Translations under genes and position numbers: made by a program
Assembly (NCBI RefSeq): GCF_900113055.1
Contig: NZ_FONZ01000005.1
Span: 98,338-162,337, forward strand
DNA: 64,000 nucleotides
Source of the DNA: Flavimobilis marinus
GTDB taxonomy: Bacteria; Actinomycetota; Actinomycetes; Actinomycetales; Cellulomonadaceae
Direction of reading: 5' to 3'
Shown here: positions 17,872 to 25,514 of the stretch, one piece after another
Position numbering within the stretch: the stretch's first letter is position 1
How the letters are laid out: every line of letters begins with the position of its first letter
Notes under the pieces: generated by a model
What the model saw: only the letters and a program-made list of their open reading frames with translations
Database searches by the model: none
What the model was told of the DNA's origin: nothing

Positions 17872-18522
17872 TCAGAGCGCCGCGAGCGCCTCGCTGATCG
17901 GCACGGTGCCGTTGTTGAACTCCACCATCCGCCCGCTCGCCCTACCGGTGGCGAGCACCTCGGCGATGACCTCCGCGACGTCGTCGCGCGAGACCTCGCT
18001 GGCCGTGGCGCCCGACTCTGCGGTGAGGATCTGTCCCGTGCCGTCCTTGTCCGTGAGCGCGGACGGCGCCACGATCGTCCACTCGAGCGCGCTGTCGCGC
18101 AGGTGCTGGTCGGCGGCGGCCTTGGCCTCGGCGTACGCGAAGAACGGGTCGTCGCCCGGGACCTGGTGGTCCAGGCTCGCCCCGAAGTAGGAGAGCATGA
18201 CGAAGCGCGGCACACCGGCCTGCTCGGCGGCGTCGATCACCCGGATCGCGGCATCGCGGTCGACGGCGTAGGTGCGCTCGGGCGAGCCCCCGCCGGCTCC
18301 CGCGGCCCACACCACGGCGTCCTGCCCGGAGACCACGTCGACGAGCGCCGTGGTGTCCAGGTGCTCGACGTCGGCGACGTAGGGCTCCGCGCCCGTGTCC
18401 GCGACGTCGGCGCTCTGCGCGGGGTTGCGGATCACCGAGGTGACCTCGTGGTCCTGGTCGGACAGGATCGTGGCGAGCCGCAGGGCGACCTTGCCGTGCC
18501 CGCCGATGATGACGACCTTCAT
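17872..18522 (-). CDS. NAD(P)-binding atypical SDR protein
   Basis: A 216-aa Rossmann protein of the atypical SDR class. The dinucleotide loop is VVIIGGHGKVALRLA at the N-terminus, followed by VVWAAGAGGGSPERTYAVD and MLSYFGAS; YAEAKAAAD replaces the usual catalytic YxxxK spacing. Relatives are annotated NAD(P)H-binding or YwnB-like; the reaction is unknown. ATG 18522 has a GGAGG sequence upstream. It is divergent from the FUSC gene across 188 bp. Confidence 0.88.
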   Translation of the reverse strand: MKVVIIGGHGKVALRLATILSDQDHEVTSVIRNPAQSADVADTGAEPYVADVEHLDTTALVDVVSGQDAVVWAAGAGGGSPERTYAVDRDAAIRVIDAAEQAGVPRFVMLSYFGASLDHQVPGDDPFFAYAEAKAAADQHLRDSALEWTIVAPSALTDKDGTGQILTAESGATASEVSRDDVAEVIAEVLATGRASGRMVEFNNGTVPISEALAAL

Positions 18523-18710
18523 GCTGCCTCCGTAGTTGGGTCTCGGATGCGTGCTGAACCGTCGTTCGATCGTAGGTCGGTGCGCTGCCGTGGGCATCTG
18601 GGGGCCCGGATGCGACCCGCCGCCACCGCGGGCACGCTGGAGGATGTGCCGGGCCGGCGCTCGCGTGAGCCACGCCGCGTCCCCGCTCCCGTGCGACCGA
18701 GAGGAGCCCT

Positions 18711-19850
18711 GTGGACGGGAGACGTCGCCTGCGAGCGGCGCGACGCCGCGTGCCGCTGCGGGCCGTGGCGCGCCGGGTGCGTGCGCACGCACCCTCGCTG
18801 CTGCTCGCGGCCTCGGCGGCCGGCCTGGCGTTCCTCGTGGCGGGACTCCTGTTCGGGCCCGAGAACTCCGTGTTCGCCCCGATCGCGGCCGTCGTCTCCA
18901 CGGGCCTGGCTGCCGGTCAACGAGTGCGCCGGGCGTCGGAGATCTCGGTCGGGGTCGTCGTCGGGCTCGCGGCCGCCGACCTGCTGTCCCGGTGGCTCGG
19001 CGTCGGGACCTTCCAGCTCACCCTGGCAGTGCTCGTCGCCATGACGATCGCCGTGGCGGCGCGCCCCAGCGGACTCATGGCGAACCAGGCAGCCGTGGCC
19101 GCCGTTGTCGTCATGGCGCTCGCGCCGTACCTCGACGCCAGCGCCTGGGTGCGGCTCGGCGACGCGCTCGTGGGCGGCGTCGTCGCCGTCGTGCTCAACG
19201 CCGTCGCCTCCCCGGACCCGTACCGCCTGGCCCGAGGGATCACCGCGAGCGTGCTGGGGCGGCTGGCGGACGCGCTGCGCAAGGCGGCACGCGCCGTCGA
19301 GACGGGCTCGCTGGCGATGGCGGAGGAGGCGCTCGAGGACATGAACGACCTCGACGACGCCCGGTCCGAGATCCGCGAGGCCCTCGCGGCCACGCGCGAA
19401 CGGCTCGCCTGGCGGCAGGTCGAACGGCGCGAGCGGCACTTCGCCGTGCGCACCGTCACGGCGGTCGCGTCCCGGGTCGTGATCATGCTGTCCACGGGGC
19501 GGGCCCTGTGCCGGGCCGCCGCCAACCTGGTGCGGCACCGCGCCACCGACGACGGCGAGCCCGCGGTCACCTCCGGGCACGTGCAGGCGCTCCAGGAGGT
19601 CGTGCGGGCCGTCGAGGAGCTCCAGCGGTGGGTCACGGGGCACGCCGACGCGGACGACGTGCGCACCTGGGCGCTGCGCGCGGCGACGACGTCGTCCAGC
19701 CTCCTGCCCGGATCCCACGCGAGCGCGGTCCTCGTGGGCCAGGTGCGCAGCGCCGCGGTGGACCTGTTGCGCGCCACCGGGGCGACGCAACCCGAGGCCG
19801 TGACCGCGGTCGAGGACGCCGCGGGGCGGGCGGACCGACTCGGCGGATAG
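18711..19850 (+). CDS. FUSC/aromatic acid exporter-like membrane protein
   Basis: A 379-aa protein. A basic N-terminal tail precedes about five membrane segments (residues 28-165) with FGPENSVFAPIAAVVSTGL and RASEISVGVVVGLAAADLL, characteristic of the FUSC/ArAE fold. The C-terminal 200 residues are helical and charged, presumably cytoplasmic. Substrate is unknown; relatives have been linked to aromatic acid efflux. The start is GTG 18711 behind GAGGAG. The stop TAG overlaps the -10 of the asparaginase gene. Confidence 0.8.
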   Translation: MDGRRRLRAARRRVPLRAVARRVRAHAPSLLLAASAAGLAFLVAGLLFGPENSVFAPIAAVVSTGLAAGQRVRRASEISVGVVVGLAAADLLSRWLGVGTFQLTLAVLVAMTIAVAARPSGLMANQAAVAAVVVMALAPYLDASAWVRLGDALVGGVVAVVLNAVASPDPYRLARGITASVLGRLADALRKAARAVETGSLAMAEEALEDMNDLDDARSEIREALAATRERLAWRQVERRERHFAVRTVTAVASRVVIMLSTGRALCRAAANLVRHRATDDGEPAVTSGHVQALQEVVRAVEELQRWVTGHADADDVRTWALRAATTSSSLLPGSHASAVLVGQVRSAAVDLLRATGATQPEAVTAVEDAAGRADRLGG

Positions 19851-19859
19851 GTTCGCGCC

Positions 19860-20918
19860 ATGAGAATCGCCCTCGTCACCCTCGGTGGCACCATCAGCTC
19901 GGAGCGCACCTCGACCCCCGGCGTCGTGCCCGTGAGCGGTGCCTCCGCCCTGCTGCAGGACGTCTTGCGCTGGTTGCCCGACGTCGAGCTCGTGCCCGTC
20001 GAGCTGCGCATGACTCCGTCCGTCTCCCTCACGCTCGACGACGTCCTCGCGCTCCGGGACATGACCGTGGCGCTCGCGGAGGGGGAGGCGCTCACGGGTG
20101 CGCCGGTCGACGGCGTCGTCGTCTCCCAGGGCACGGACACGATCGAGGAGGTCGCGTTCGCGCTGGACCTGCTCGGCGCGGCCGCGGCGGTCCCGGTGGT
20201 CGTCACGGGCGCACTGCGCGACCGCTCGGCGCCAGGCGGGGACGGCCCGGCGAACCTCGTGGGGGCCGTGCTGGTCGCCGCGAGCGCCGACGCACGCGGG
20301 GCCGGGGTGCTCGTGCACCTGGGCGACCGCACGCACGCGGCTCGCTGGGTGGCCAAGACCAGCACGTTCAGCACGGACGCGTTCAGCTCGGAGCCGTTCG
20401 GCCCGGTCGCGGTCGTCGCCGAGGGTTGGGTGACCTTCGGGGCGCGCCCGGTGCCGCTCTCCTCCCGGGGGCTCGACCGGATCGTCGGCCTCGCTCGGGT
20501 CACCGGACGCGTCAGTCCGCGCGTCGCCGTCGTGCAGGCGGGCATCGGTGACGACCTCGCGCTCCTCGCCGGGCTGGGTCGCGCGGGCGAGGGTAGGACG
20601 GGGTCCGACGACGGCGCTGCCTACGACGCCGTCGTGCTCGCCGCCGCCGGGGCCGGGCACGTGTCCGCCGACGCCGCGGCGCGGGTGGAGGCGCTCGCGG
20701 GCCGCATGCCCGTGGTGCTGTGCAGCCGCACCGGCTCGGGACCGGCGTTCACCCGCACGTACGGGTACCCCGGTGGGGAGATCGACCTCCTCGGCCGGGG
20801 CGTGCTTCCCGGTGGGTGGCTCAGCCCCGCGAAGGCACGGGTGCTCGTGGTGCTCGCCCTCGCGGCCGGGGTCGCGGACGACGAGTTCCGCGCGGTCGTG
20901 GAGGCCGTCGCGGGCTGA
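19860..20918 (+). CDS. Asparaginase
   Basis: A 352-aa L-asparaginase family protein. The first catalytic loop is VTLGGTISSE with Thr11, and the second is SQGTDTIEEVAFALDLL with the Thr-Asp pair near residue 87. GALRDRSAPGGDGPANL follows as expected. No export signal is seen, so it should be cytoplasmic; it would release aspartate and ammonia from asparagine. TAGGTT (19848-19853) lies six bases before ATG 19860, so the message is probably leaderless, with its promoter inside the end of the upstream gene. Confidence 0.92.
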   Translation: MRIALVTLGGTISSERTSTPGVVPVSGASALLQDVLRWLPDVELVPVELRMTPSVSLTLDDVLALRDMTVALAEGEALTGAPVDGVVVSQGTDTIEEVAFALDLLGAAAAVPVVVTGALRDRSAPGGDGPANLVGAVLVAASADARGAGVLVHLGDRTHAARWVAKTSTFSTDAFSSEPFGPVAVVAEGWVTFGARPVPLSSRGLDRIVGLARVTGRVSPRVAVVQAGIGDDLALLAGLGRAGEGRTGSDDGAAYDAVVLAAAGAGHVSADAAARVEALAGRMPVVLCSRTGSGPAFTRTYGYPGGEIDLLGRGVLPGGWLSPAKARVLVVLALAAGVADDEFRAVVEAVAG

Positions 20919-20996
20919 GCGGGCGAGGTTGCTGACGCCCGGCGTCCGAAGAGCCTCCGACCGAGTCGCTGTTCTGGGCAGATCGACAGCTCACGT

Positions 20997-21017
20997 GTCG
21001 GTTCGCGCAGAACCGAC
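20997..21017. terminator. Stem-loop between convergent asparaginase and azlD genes
   Basis: Arms GTCGGTT (20997-21003) and AACCGAC (21011-21017) pair perfectly around a 7-base loop in the 106-bp convergent gap. There is no T tract, as usual in high-GC actinobacteria. It could serve either gene. Confidence 0.45.
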
Positions 21018-21024
21018 CCCGACG

Positions 21025-21360
21025 TCAGGTGAGCAGGGCCGTCAGCGCGACGTAGAGCGCCGTGCCACCGACGATGCTGAGCAGCGCGTTGCGCCGCCAC
21101 AGGTGCAGGCCGACCGTGACGGCGAGCGCCACCAGCTCGGGCGCGCCGTGCGGAGCCGCCGTGAACGGGGTCTCGCGCAGCGTGTACACCACGAGGATCA
21201 CCATGATCCCGACCGGCATGCGCGCGCCGAGCCACGCGACGGCCGCCGAGCCCCGCAGGCGGTCGATCAGCAGGAACGGGGCCGCTCGCAGCGTGAACGT
21301 CACCACGAGGAACACCGCGAGCGCGGCCAGGACATAGCCGGTGCTAGGCAAGCGCACCAC
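21025..21360 (-). CDS. azlD: AzlD-type branched-chain amino acid transporter small subunit
   Basis: A 111-aa protein with four membrane segments. The family block TFTLRAAPFLLIDRL lies at about residue 21, followed by LGARMPVGIMVILVVYTL. It partners AzlC in exporting branched-chain amino acids or analogues. The start region contains two adjacent GTG codons (21360 and 21357) and overlaps the azlC stop by 14-17 bp, so the two are translationally coupled. Confidence 0.9.
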   Translation of the reverse strand: MVRLPSTGYVLAALAVFLVVTFTLRAAPFLLIDRLRGSAAVAWLGARMPVGIMVILVVYTLRETPFTAAPHGAPELVALAVTVGLHLWRRNALLSIVGGTALYVALTALLT

Positions 21361-22051
21361 CCCCGCGCTCGACGACGACGTACCGCACGCCGAGCGTGAC
21401 GACGAACGCCGTCATCGCCGCGACGAGCATGTAGTCCGGTACGACGAGCTGCGCGAGCAGCGCGCACACCAGGGCGAGCACCGGTGCCGGCACGTCCCGG
21501 TGCGCCCGGAACCCGTCGATGGCGAGCACCACGAACAGGGCCGTGAGCGCGAAGCTGATGCCCTCGACGTCGGGCATCACCGAGCCCACCAGCGCGCCGG
21601 TGACGCCGCCGAGGACCCAGTAGCCCTGGCAGAGCGCCTGGATCCAGACGATGCGGGCGCTGCTCAGGGTGTCGGCTGGACGGGTCGCGGTGACGGCGTA
21701 CACCTCGTCCGTGAGGGCGTACCGGGCGTAGAGCCGCGCGAAGGGTCCGTGCACGCGGTGCAGCGGGAAGCTCAGGGCGTAGAACACGTGGCGGAAGTTC
21801 ACCAGGAAGGTCGTCAGCGCGATCGACGCGAGCGGCGTGGCGGCGAGGATCAGGCCGACCGCCAGGAACTCGAGCGACCCGGCGTAGATCATGATCGAGA
21901 ACACCGGCGCCCACCACCAGGCGAAGCCGGACTGCACGAGCAGCACCCCGAACGCCACCCCGAGGGGGAACAGACCGAACCCGACGGCGAGGGTGTCGCC
22001 CGCCGCGGCCCGCAGCGCCGGGTAGGCCGCGCGTCCCTGTCCCTCCTCCAC
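21344..22051 (-). CDS. azlC: AzlC family ABC-like exporter permease
   Basis: A 235-aa permease of the AzlC family with PLGVAFGVLLVQSGFAWWWA, SIMIYAGSLEFLAVGLI, and FLVNFRHVFYALSF, all family landmarks. With AzlD it forms an exporter of branched-chain amino acids. I choose GTG 22051 because TACGGT (complement of 22058-22063) lies exactly six bases upstream, predicting a leaderless message; GTG 22057 is the longer alternative. The divergent small gene at 22087 has the mirror promoter. Confidence 0.9.
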   Translation of the reverse strand: MEEGQGRAAYPALRAAAGDTLAVGFGLFPLGVAFGVLLVQSGFAWWWAPVFSIMIYAGSLEFLAVGLILAATPLASIALTTFLVNFRHVFYALSFPLHRVHGPFARLYARYALTDEVYAVTATRPADTLSSARIVWIQALCQGYWVLGGVTGALVGSVMPDVEGISFALTALFVVLAIDGFRAHRDVPAPVLALVCALLAQLVVPDYMLVAAMTAFVVTLGVRYVVVERGGGALA

Positions 22052-22057
22052 GCCCAC

Positions 22058-22080
22058 ACCGTAGCCCGCGCGACTACCCT
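22058..22080. promoter_or_regulatory. Back-to-back leaderless promoters for azlC and the small gene
   Basis: TACGGT (minus strand, 22058-22063) lies six bases before GTG 22051, and TACCCT (plus strand, 22075-22080) lies six bases before GTG 22087. The start codons are only 35 bp apart. Confidence 0.55.
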
Positions 22081-22086
22081 GGCTCG

Positions 22087-22407
22087 GTGCCGTCCTACCG
22101 CGTGACTGCGACCGTCGGGGCCCTCGCCCCGGGCGTCGACCCCGAGACCATCCTGCCGACGGCCGCCGACGCCGGACGCGAGCTCACGACGGTCGAGGCG
22201 TGGGACGTCGGCGTCGTGCGGGGCCAGGCGCGCATCACCGTGCGGTTCCTCGCCGAGGACAACCCCGCCGCCTTCCGGGTCGCCGACCACGTGTGCGCGA
22301 CGACCGGGGCGCTCGCGGACATCGAGGGCAGCGCGGTGACCCGGCGGTACGGCAACCGCTGGTACCCGATCCGCCGCGGCGAGCGCGAGCGCTCCGTCAT
22401 GTGGTGA
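22087..22407 (+). CDS. Small conserved-looking hypothetical protein
   Basis: A 106-aa protein starting SYRVTATVGALAPGVDPETILP and ending WYPIRRGERERSVMW. It is balanced in charge, has no membrane segment or signal, and looks like a small alpha/beta domain (strand VGVVRGQARITVRFLAED, then helix, then ADIEGSAVTRRYGNRW). I do not recognise the family. GTG 22087 follows TACCCT by six bases. Confidence 0.7.
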   Translation: MPSYRVTATVGALAPGVDPETILPTAADAGRELTTVEAWDVGVVRGQARITVRFLAEDNPAAFRVADHVCATTGALADIEGSAVTRRYGNRWYPIRRGERERSVMW

Positions 22408-22424
22408 ACCGCCGCCCGGCCGCC

Positions 22425-22500
22425 CCGCACCCCCCGCCGCCCCGCACCCCCCGCACCCCCAGCACCCCAGCACCCCCAGCGCCCCCGGCGCCCCCCATCC
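22425..22500. repeat. C-rich low-complexity tract with potential G-quadruplex on the minus strand
   Basis: Repeated units such as CCCCGCACCCC, CCCCCAGCACC and GCGCCCCC make an almost pure C/G/A run with more than eight C tracts of four or more. The complementary strand could fold into G-quadruplexes. It immediately follows the stop of the small gene. Together with the adjacent inverted repeat it fills most of the 310-bp gap before the next lipoprotein gene. Confidence 0.6.
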
Positions 22501-22502
22501 GC

Positions 22503-22570
22503 GACTTCGTGAGTTTGGGCGCGAGTTCGTCAGTTGCAGCTGACGAAGTCGCGACCAAACTGACGAAGTC
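22503..22570. repeat. 31-bp inverted repeat made of four TGACGAAGTC-like decamers
   Basis: Arms 22503-22533 and 22540-22570 are complementary except at three positions, with a 6-base loop. The right arm holds two identical decamers TGACGAAGTC (22541-22550 and 22561-22570); the left arm holds two one-mismatch copies in reverse. The stem is lower in GC than the surroundings. It lies 147 bp upstream of a lipoprotein gene and could be a terminator hairpin, a repeat element or an operator array. Confidence 0.7.
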
Positions 22571-22717
22571 ACGCGCGCAAGAGGGCGCGGACGGGGAAGA
22601 GAGGTGGGTGCCCCGGGGCCGCCCCTCGCGCTCGATGACGTGCTTGCCCTCGCCCGCGGGACGCAGAAGTCCTAGCGTGGGAGCAGGGCCGGGGGTGACC
22701 GGCCACGAGGAGCGACC

Positions 22718-23407
22718 ATGCGACGTCGGACGGTCGGGGCGGCAGCCTTGGCGGCGTGCTTGATGCTCGCCGCGTGCACGGGCGAGCCCTCCGACGGCGC
22801 GCCCACGACGTCCCCGTCCGGGACGAGCGAGGAGACGACGTCGACCATGCCCACCCCTACCGCGCCGGAGCCCACCGGCACCGATCCGACGAGCCCCCAG
22901 CCCACCAGCCCGGAGCCCACCAGCCCCGAGCCGCCACCGGACGCCGGCACGCTCCGGCCCCTGCCCGCGCCGTCGGACGCGCTCGCGGCGGAGGCGCGCG
23001 ACCTGTGCGCCCGGATCATCGCCGGCGAGCTCGGCCGGCAGGGCGATGCGTCGATCCTGGCGGGCAGCGTCGCCCGCGTGGACGTGATCGCGAAGTGTGC
23101 CTCGACGTCGACGAAGGGGATGGCGTGGCCCGGCGGTCCGCCCGGGGAGTACCAGGTGCAGTTCGCGGCGGTCGCGGTCGCCGAGCTGCTCGACGTGCTC
23201 GCCGACCGCCCGCGCGACACCCGCACGCAGCTCGCCGAGGGCGAGACGTGCGCGCCGGAGATGCGGCCGCGCACCGCCTACTTGGTGCACGTCGACGGGC
23301 AGTGGGTCGTCCCGGACCTCCTCGGCGAGGCCGGGCCGTGCGCGATGCAGTTCTACCCGGACCGGGCGCTCGTGGCGCAGACCGAGTTCCGCAGCATTGA
23401 CAGCTGA
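22718..23407 (+). CDS. Predicted lipoprotein with a Thr/Pro/Ser-rich spacer
   Basis: A 229-aa protein with a lipobox LAAC (Cys20). After the anchor, about residues 28-75 form a flexible linker with repeated PTSPEPTSPEP-type units. A globular C-terminal domain of about 150 residues follows, with four cysteines (in DLCARII, AKCAST, ETCAPE and GPCAMQ) that may form two disulfides, and AYLVHVDGQWVVPDLLG near the end. I do not recognise the domain. ATG 22718 has GAGGAG upstream. It is followed by a strong hairpin. Confidence 0.82.
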   Translation: MRRRTVGAAALAACLMLAACTGEPSDGAPTTSPSGTSEETTSTMPTPTAPEPTGTDPTSPQPTSPEPTSPEPPPDAGTLRPLPAPSDALAAEARDLCARIIAGELGRQGDASILAGSVARVDVIAKCASTSTKGMAWPGGPPGEYQVQFAAVAVAELLDVLADRPRDTRTQLAEGETCAPEMRPRTAYLVHVDGQWVVPDLLGEAGPCAMQFYPDRALVAQTEFRSIDS

Positions 23408-23414
23408 GCAGCAC

Positions 23415-23449
23415 GTGAGCCAGCCGCCCGGAGGGAGCGGCTGGCTCAC
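23415..23449. terminator. Hairpin between convergent genes
   Basis: GTGAGCCAGCCGC (23415-23427) and GCGGCTGGCTCAC (23437-23449) form a perfect 13-bp stem with a 9-base loop, just after the lipoprotein stop and before the end of the opposing gene. Confidence 0.75.
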
Positions 23450-23471
23450 TGGCAGTGCTCGGCGGTCCGGC

Positions 23472-23816
23472 TCAGCGGTCCTTCTGCGCCGGGTTGGTGA
23501 AGGCGTGGCGGTCACCGGCTGCCTGCGCGGACCGTGGCGCCGGCCCACCGGGCGTCACAGCCGAGCCGCGCTGGGACGACGAGCGTCCCTGGGTGCCGCT
23601 CGTGGTCGGGTCGCCGCCGGAGGGCTCGTCGCCGTCCTGCAGCTCGCCGAACCGCCGTTCGAGGACCTGGACGACGGGCAGCCGGTTGCCGTGGGCCTTC
23701 TCGTAGTCGAGGAGTGCCTGCAGCCCGCTCGCGTCGAGCGAGCGGATCTGGTGCGCGAGCGTCCCGACGGCGAGGTGGTCGTAGTCGGGGATGGGGAGCT
23801 GGTCTCTGTCAGTCAT
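23472..23816 (-). CDS. Small acidic/neutral hypothetical protein
   Basis: A 114-aa protein. The first half (LPIPDYDHLAVGTLAHQIRS, then GLQALLDYEKAHGNRLPVVQVLERR) is ordered and helical and resembles a short domain I have seen in many actinobacterial proteins of unknown role. The second half (residues 58-114) is low in complexity, rich in Gly, Ser, Gln and Pro, and likely disordered. ATG 23816 is the only sensible start. No function is proposed. Confidence 0.7.
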   Translation of the reverse strand: MTDRDQLPIPDYDHLAVGTLAHQIRSLDASGLQALLDYEKAHGNRLPVVQVLERRFGELQDGDEPSGGDPTTSGTQGRSSSQRGSAVTPGGPAPRSAQAAGDRHAFTNPAQKDR

Positions 23817-23947
23817 CGGGCTGTCGTCCCTCGCTTCGGGTCGTCGGTGGCGTCGCGGCGCGCTGGTCGTGCCACTCCAGCGTGCCACCGCGGGACAATC
23901 GGCGCAGTTCGGGCGCGGTCGCTGCGCAGACGCAGGGCGCCGAGCGC

Positions 23948-24427
23948 TCAGCGCTCCTCGAACGCCGCATTGAGGGCGTGCATGCCGTCCGCCTCGTTCC
24001 CGACGGCGTCGCTCCAGGCGGCGTCGGCGGATGCGGACAGGCTCGGGTCGACGGTGAGCGTGACCGTGACTCCGGGGGGCGGTGTCGGGACGTCACCGCG
24101 CAGCGGCGCGCTGCTGACCAGCTCCGCGTGACCATCGAGCGGGTCCACGTGCAGGCTGATCGTGGCGCCGTCCGCCGACGCCGCGGCGGCGGAGAAGAGC
24201 TCGGCCGACAGCGCGTCGGCCGTGCCGGCATCGAGCGCCGCGTCTTCGATCAGCGTGATGTCACCGTGGCTGAGGATCGTGTCGCGGTCAGCGGCCGGCA
24301 GCGGACCGGTGAAGGCGACGTAGGCGGTGCCGTCGTCGTGGAACCCGCTGCCCGAGTAGATCGGGTAGTTGTCGCCGATGATCGGGTCGACCAGCGCGTC
24401 GATGCCGTCCGGGGGGCCGGCTGCCAC
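23948..24427 (-). CDS. Hypothetical protein with unclear start, possibly 5'-truncated
   Basis: The frame ending at 23948 encodes a protein-like sequence: DGIDALVDPIIGDNYPIYSG, TAYVAFTGPLPAADRDTILS, GATISLHVDPLDGHAELVSS and GVTVTLTVDPSLSASADAAW. It has strand-helix alternation and family-like spacing, but I do not recognise it. The frame runs upstream into yigZ without an ATG; the first plausible codon is GTG 24427, without a ribosome site. GTG 24498, overlapping the yigZ stop, is out of frame. It may be a decayed or truncated exported protein, or may begin at an unusual codon. Confidence 0.5.
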   Translation of the reverse strand: MAAGPPDGIDALVDPIIGDNYPIYSGSGFHDDGTAYVAFTGPLPAADRDTILSHGDITLIEDAALDAGTADALSAELFSAAAASADGATISLHVDPLDGHAELVSSAPLRGDVPTPPPGVTVTLTVDPSLSASADAAWSDAVGNEADGMHALNAAFEER

Positions 24428-24494
24428 GTCGCGGTCCGTGGCCGTGCCGGCAGCGGAGGCGCCGAGCAGCGCGGCCGCCCCGGGACAAGGGTCG

Positions 24495-25136
24495 TCACCC
24501 GGGAAGGTTCGTGACCCGCTGCCCCACCACGGTGGCCTCGACGGCCCCCGCGCTCGTCGCGGCGAGGTCGGCTGCCAGCACCTCGCGCCGCCGCGGCGGC
24601 ACGAGCAGCGCGAACGTGACGCCCGTGCCCCCGTAGGTGACGTCGTCGAGCACCGCACCCCGCGCCGTCGTCCACTCCCGCAGGAAGTGCTCGAGCCGAC
24701 CAGCCTCGGCGTGCGGGACCTCGATCGTCGTCTCGTCCATGAGCGCGCGGCGCACGAGCGGCGCCCGGTCCAGCACCTCGGACACGCTCGACGAGTAGGC
24801 CCGCACCAGCCCGCCGGCCCCGAGCAGCACCCCACCGAAGTACCTGGTGACCACGACGACGACGTCGGTCAGGTCGCGCTGGCGGAGCACCTCGAGCATG
24901 GGCACGCCCGCGGTGCCGGACGGCTCGCCGTCGTCGTTCGAGCGCTGCTGGTCCGCGTGTGGCCCGACGACGAGCGCCGTGCAGGAGTGCCGCGCGTCCC
25001 AGAACTCCTTGCGCACGCGGGCGATCACGGCGTCCGCCTCGTCCACCGACGCGACGTGGACGGCGCGCGCGAGGAACCGGGACTTCTTGATCACGAGCTC
25101 GTGCACGGTCTCGCCGGCGACGGTCGAGGGCAGCAC
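24495..25136 (-). CDS. YigZ/IMPACT family protein
   Basis: A 213-aa protein. The first domain carries the UPF0029 signature: KKSRFLARAVHVASVDEADA, ARHSCTALVV, RSNDDGEPSGTAGVPMLEVL and VTRYFGGVLLGAGGLVRAYSS. A ferredoxin-like C-terminal domain follows. Bacterial homologues bind nucleic acid or ribosome-associated partners; the role is not settled. The only in-frame upstream start is GTG 25136, with no clear ribosome site. Confidence 0.92.
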   Translation of the reverse strand: MLPSTVAGETVHELVIKKSRFLARAVHVASVDEADAVIARVRKEFWDARHSCTALVVGPHADQQRSNDDGEPSGTAGVPMLEVLRQRDLTDVVVVVTRYFGGVLLGAGGLVRAYSSSVSEVLDRAPLVRRALMDETTIEVPHAEAGRLEHFLREWTTARGAVLDDVTYGGTGVTFALLVPPRRREVLAADLAATSAGAVEATVVGQRVTNLPG

Positions 25137-25210
25137 GGCGTCCCGGCCGGGGGTGGCCGACGGCGGAGGCGGGGTAGGTGCGGCGATACGGCCCAGGGTA
25201 GGGGGTGCGG

Positions 25211-25450
25211 TCAGAAGCCCGAAGCGCCGTCGAGCGGGCGCAGCGGCCGGACGTTCGTCGGGCGTTCCAGCTCGGCGAGCAGTCGCTCGAGCCCGCGGTT
25301 CACGCGGCGTGCCTCGTCGTCGAGCCGCGCGAGGTCGTTCCGGGCCGAGCGCGCAGCCAGCTGCTCGAGCCGTTCGATCAGTGCGAACGTCGTCGAGAGG
25401 TCGTGCAGGCGGGACGTCGGGACGGGCTCGATGGCCTCTGAGGGCTCCAT
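25211..25450 (-). CDS. Short helical protein, probable coiled coil
   Basis: A 79-aa protein. Residues 15-62 form an uninterrupted amphipathic heptad pattern (LHDLSTTFALIERLEQLAAR ... LDDEARRVNRGLERLLAELE), likely a coiled-coil hairpin. The tail RPTNVRPLRPLDGASGF is flexible. ATG 25450 is clear. It lies 74 bp upstream of yigZ on the same strand and may be in its operon. Function unknown. Confidence 0.65.
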   Translation of the reverse strand: MEPSEAIEPVPTSRLHDLSTTFALIERLEQLAARSARNDLARLDDEARRVNRGLERLLAELERPTNVRPLRPLDGASGF

Positions 25451-25514
25451 GACCTCAGTAGACAGGGCAGACCTGGAAGTTGCCTGGGGTGGAGGTGTCG
25501 GACTTGTGAAGCCG

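Noticed and set aside
22397..23548. Minus-strand frame of 383 codons across the C tract and lipoprotein gene
   Set aside because: Glycine-rich translation of the C tract and antisense of a lipoprotein with a clear signal peptide.
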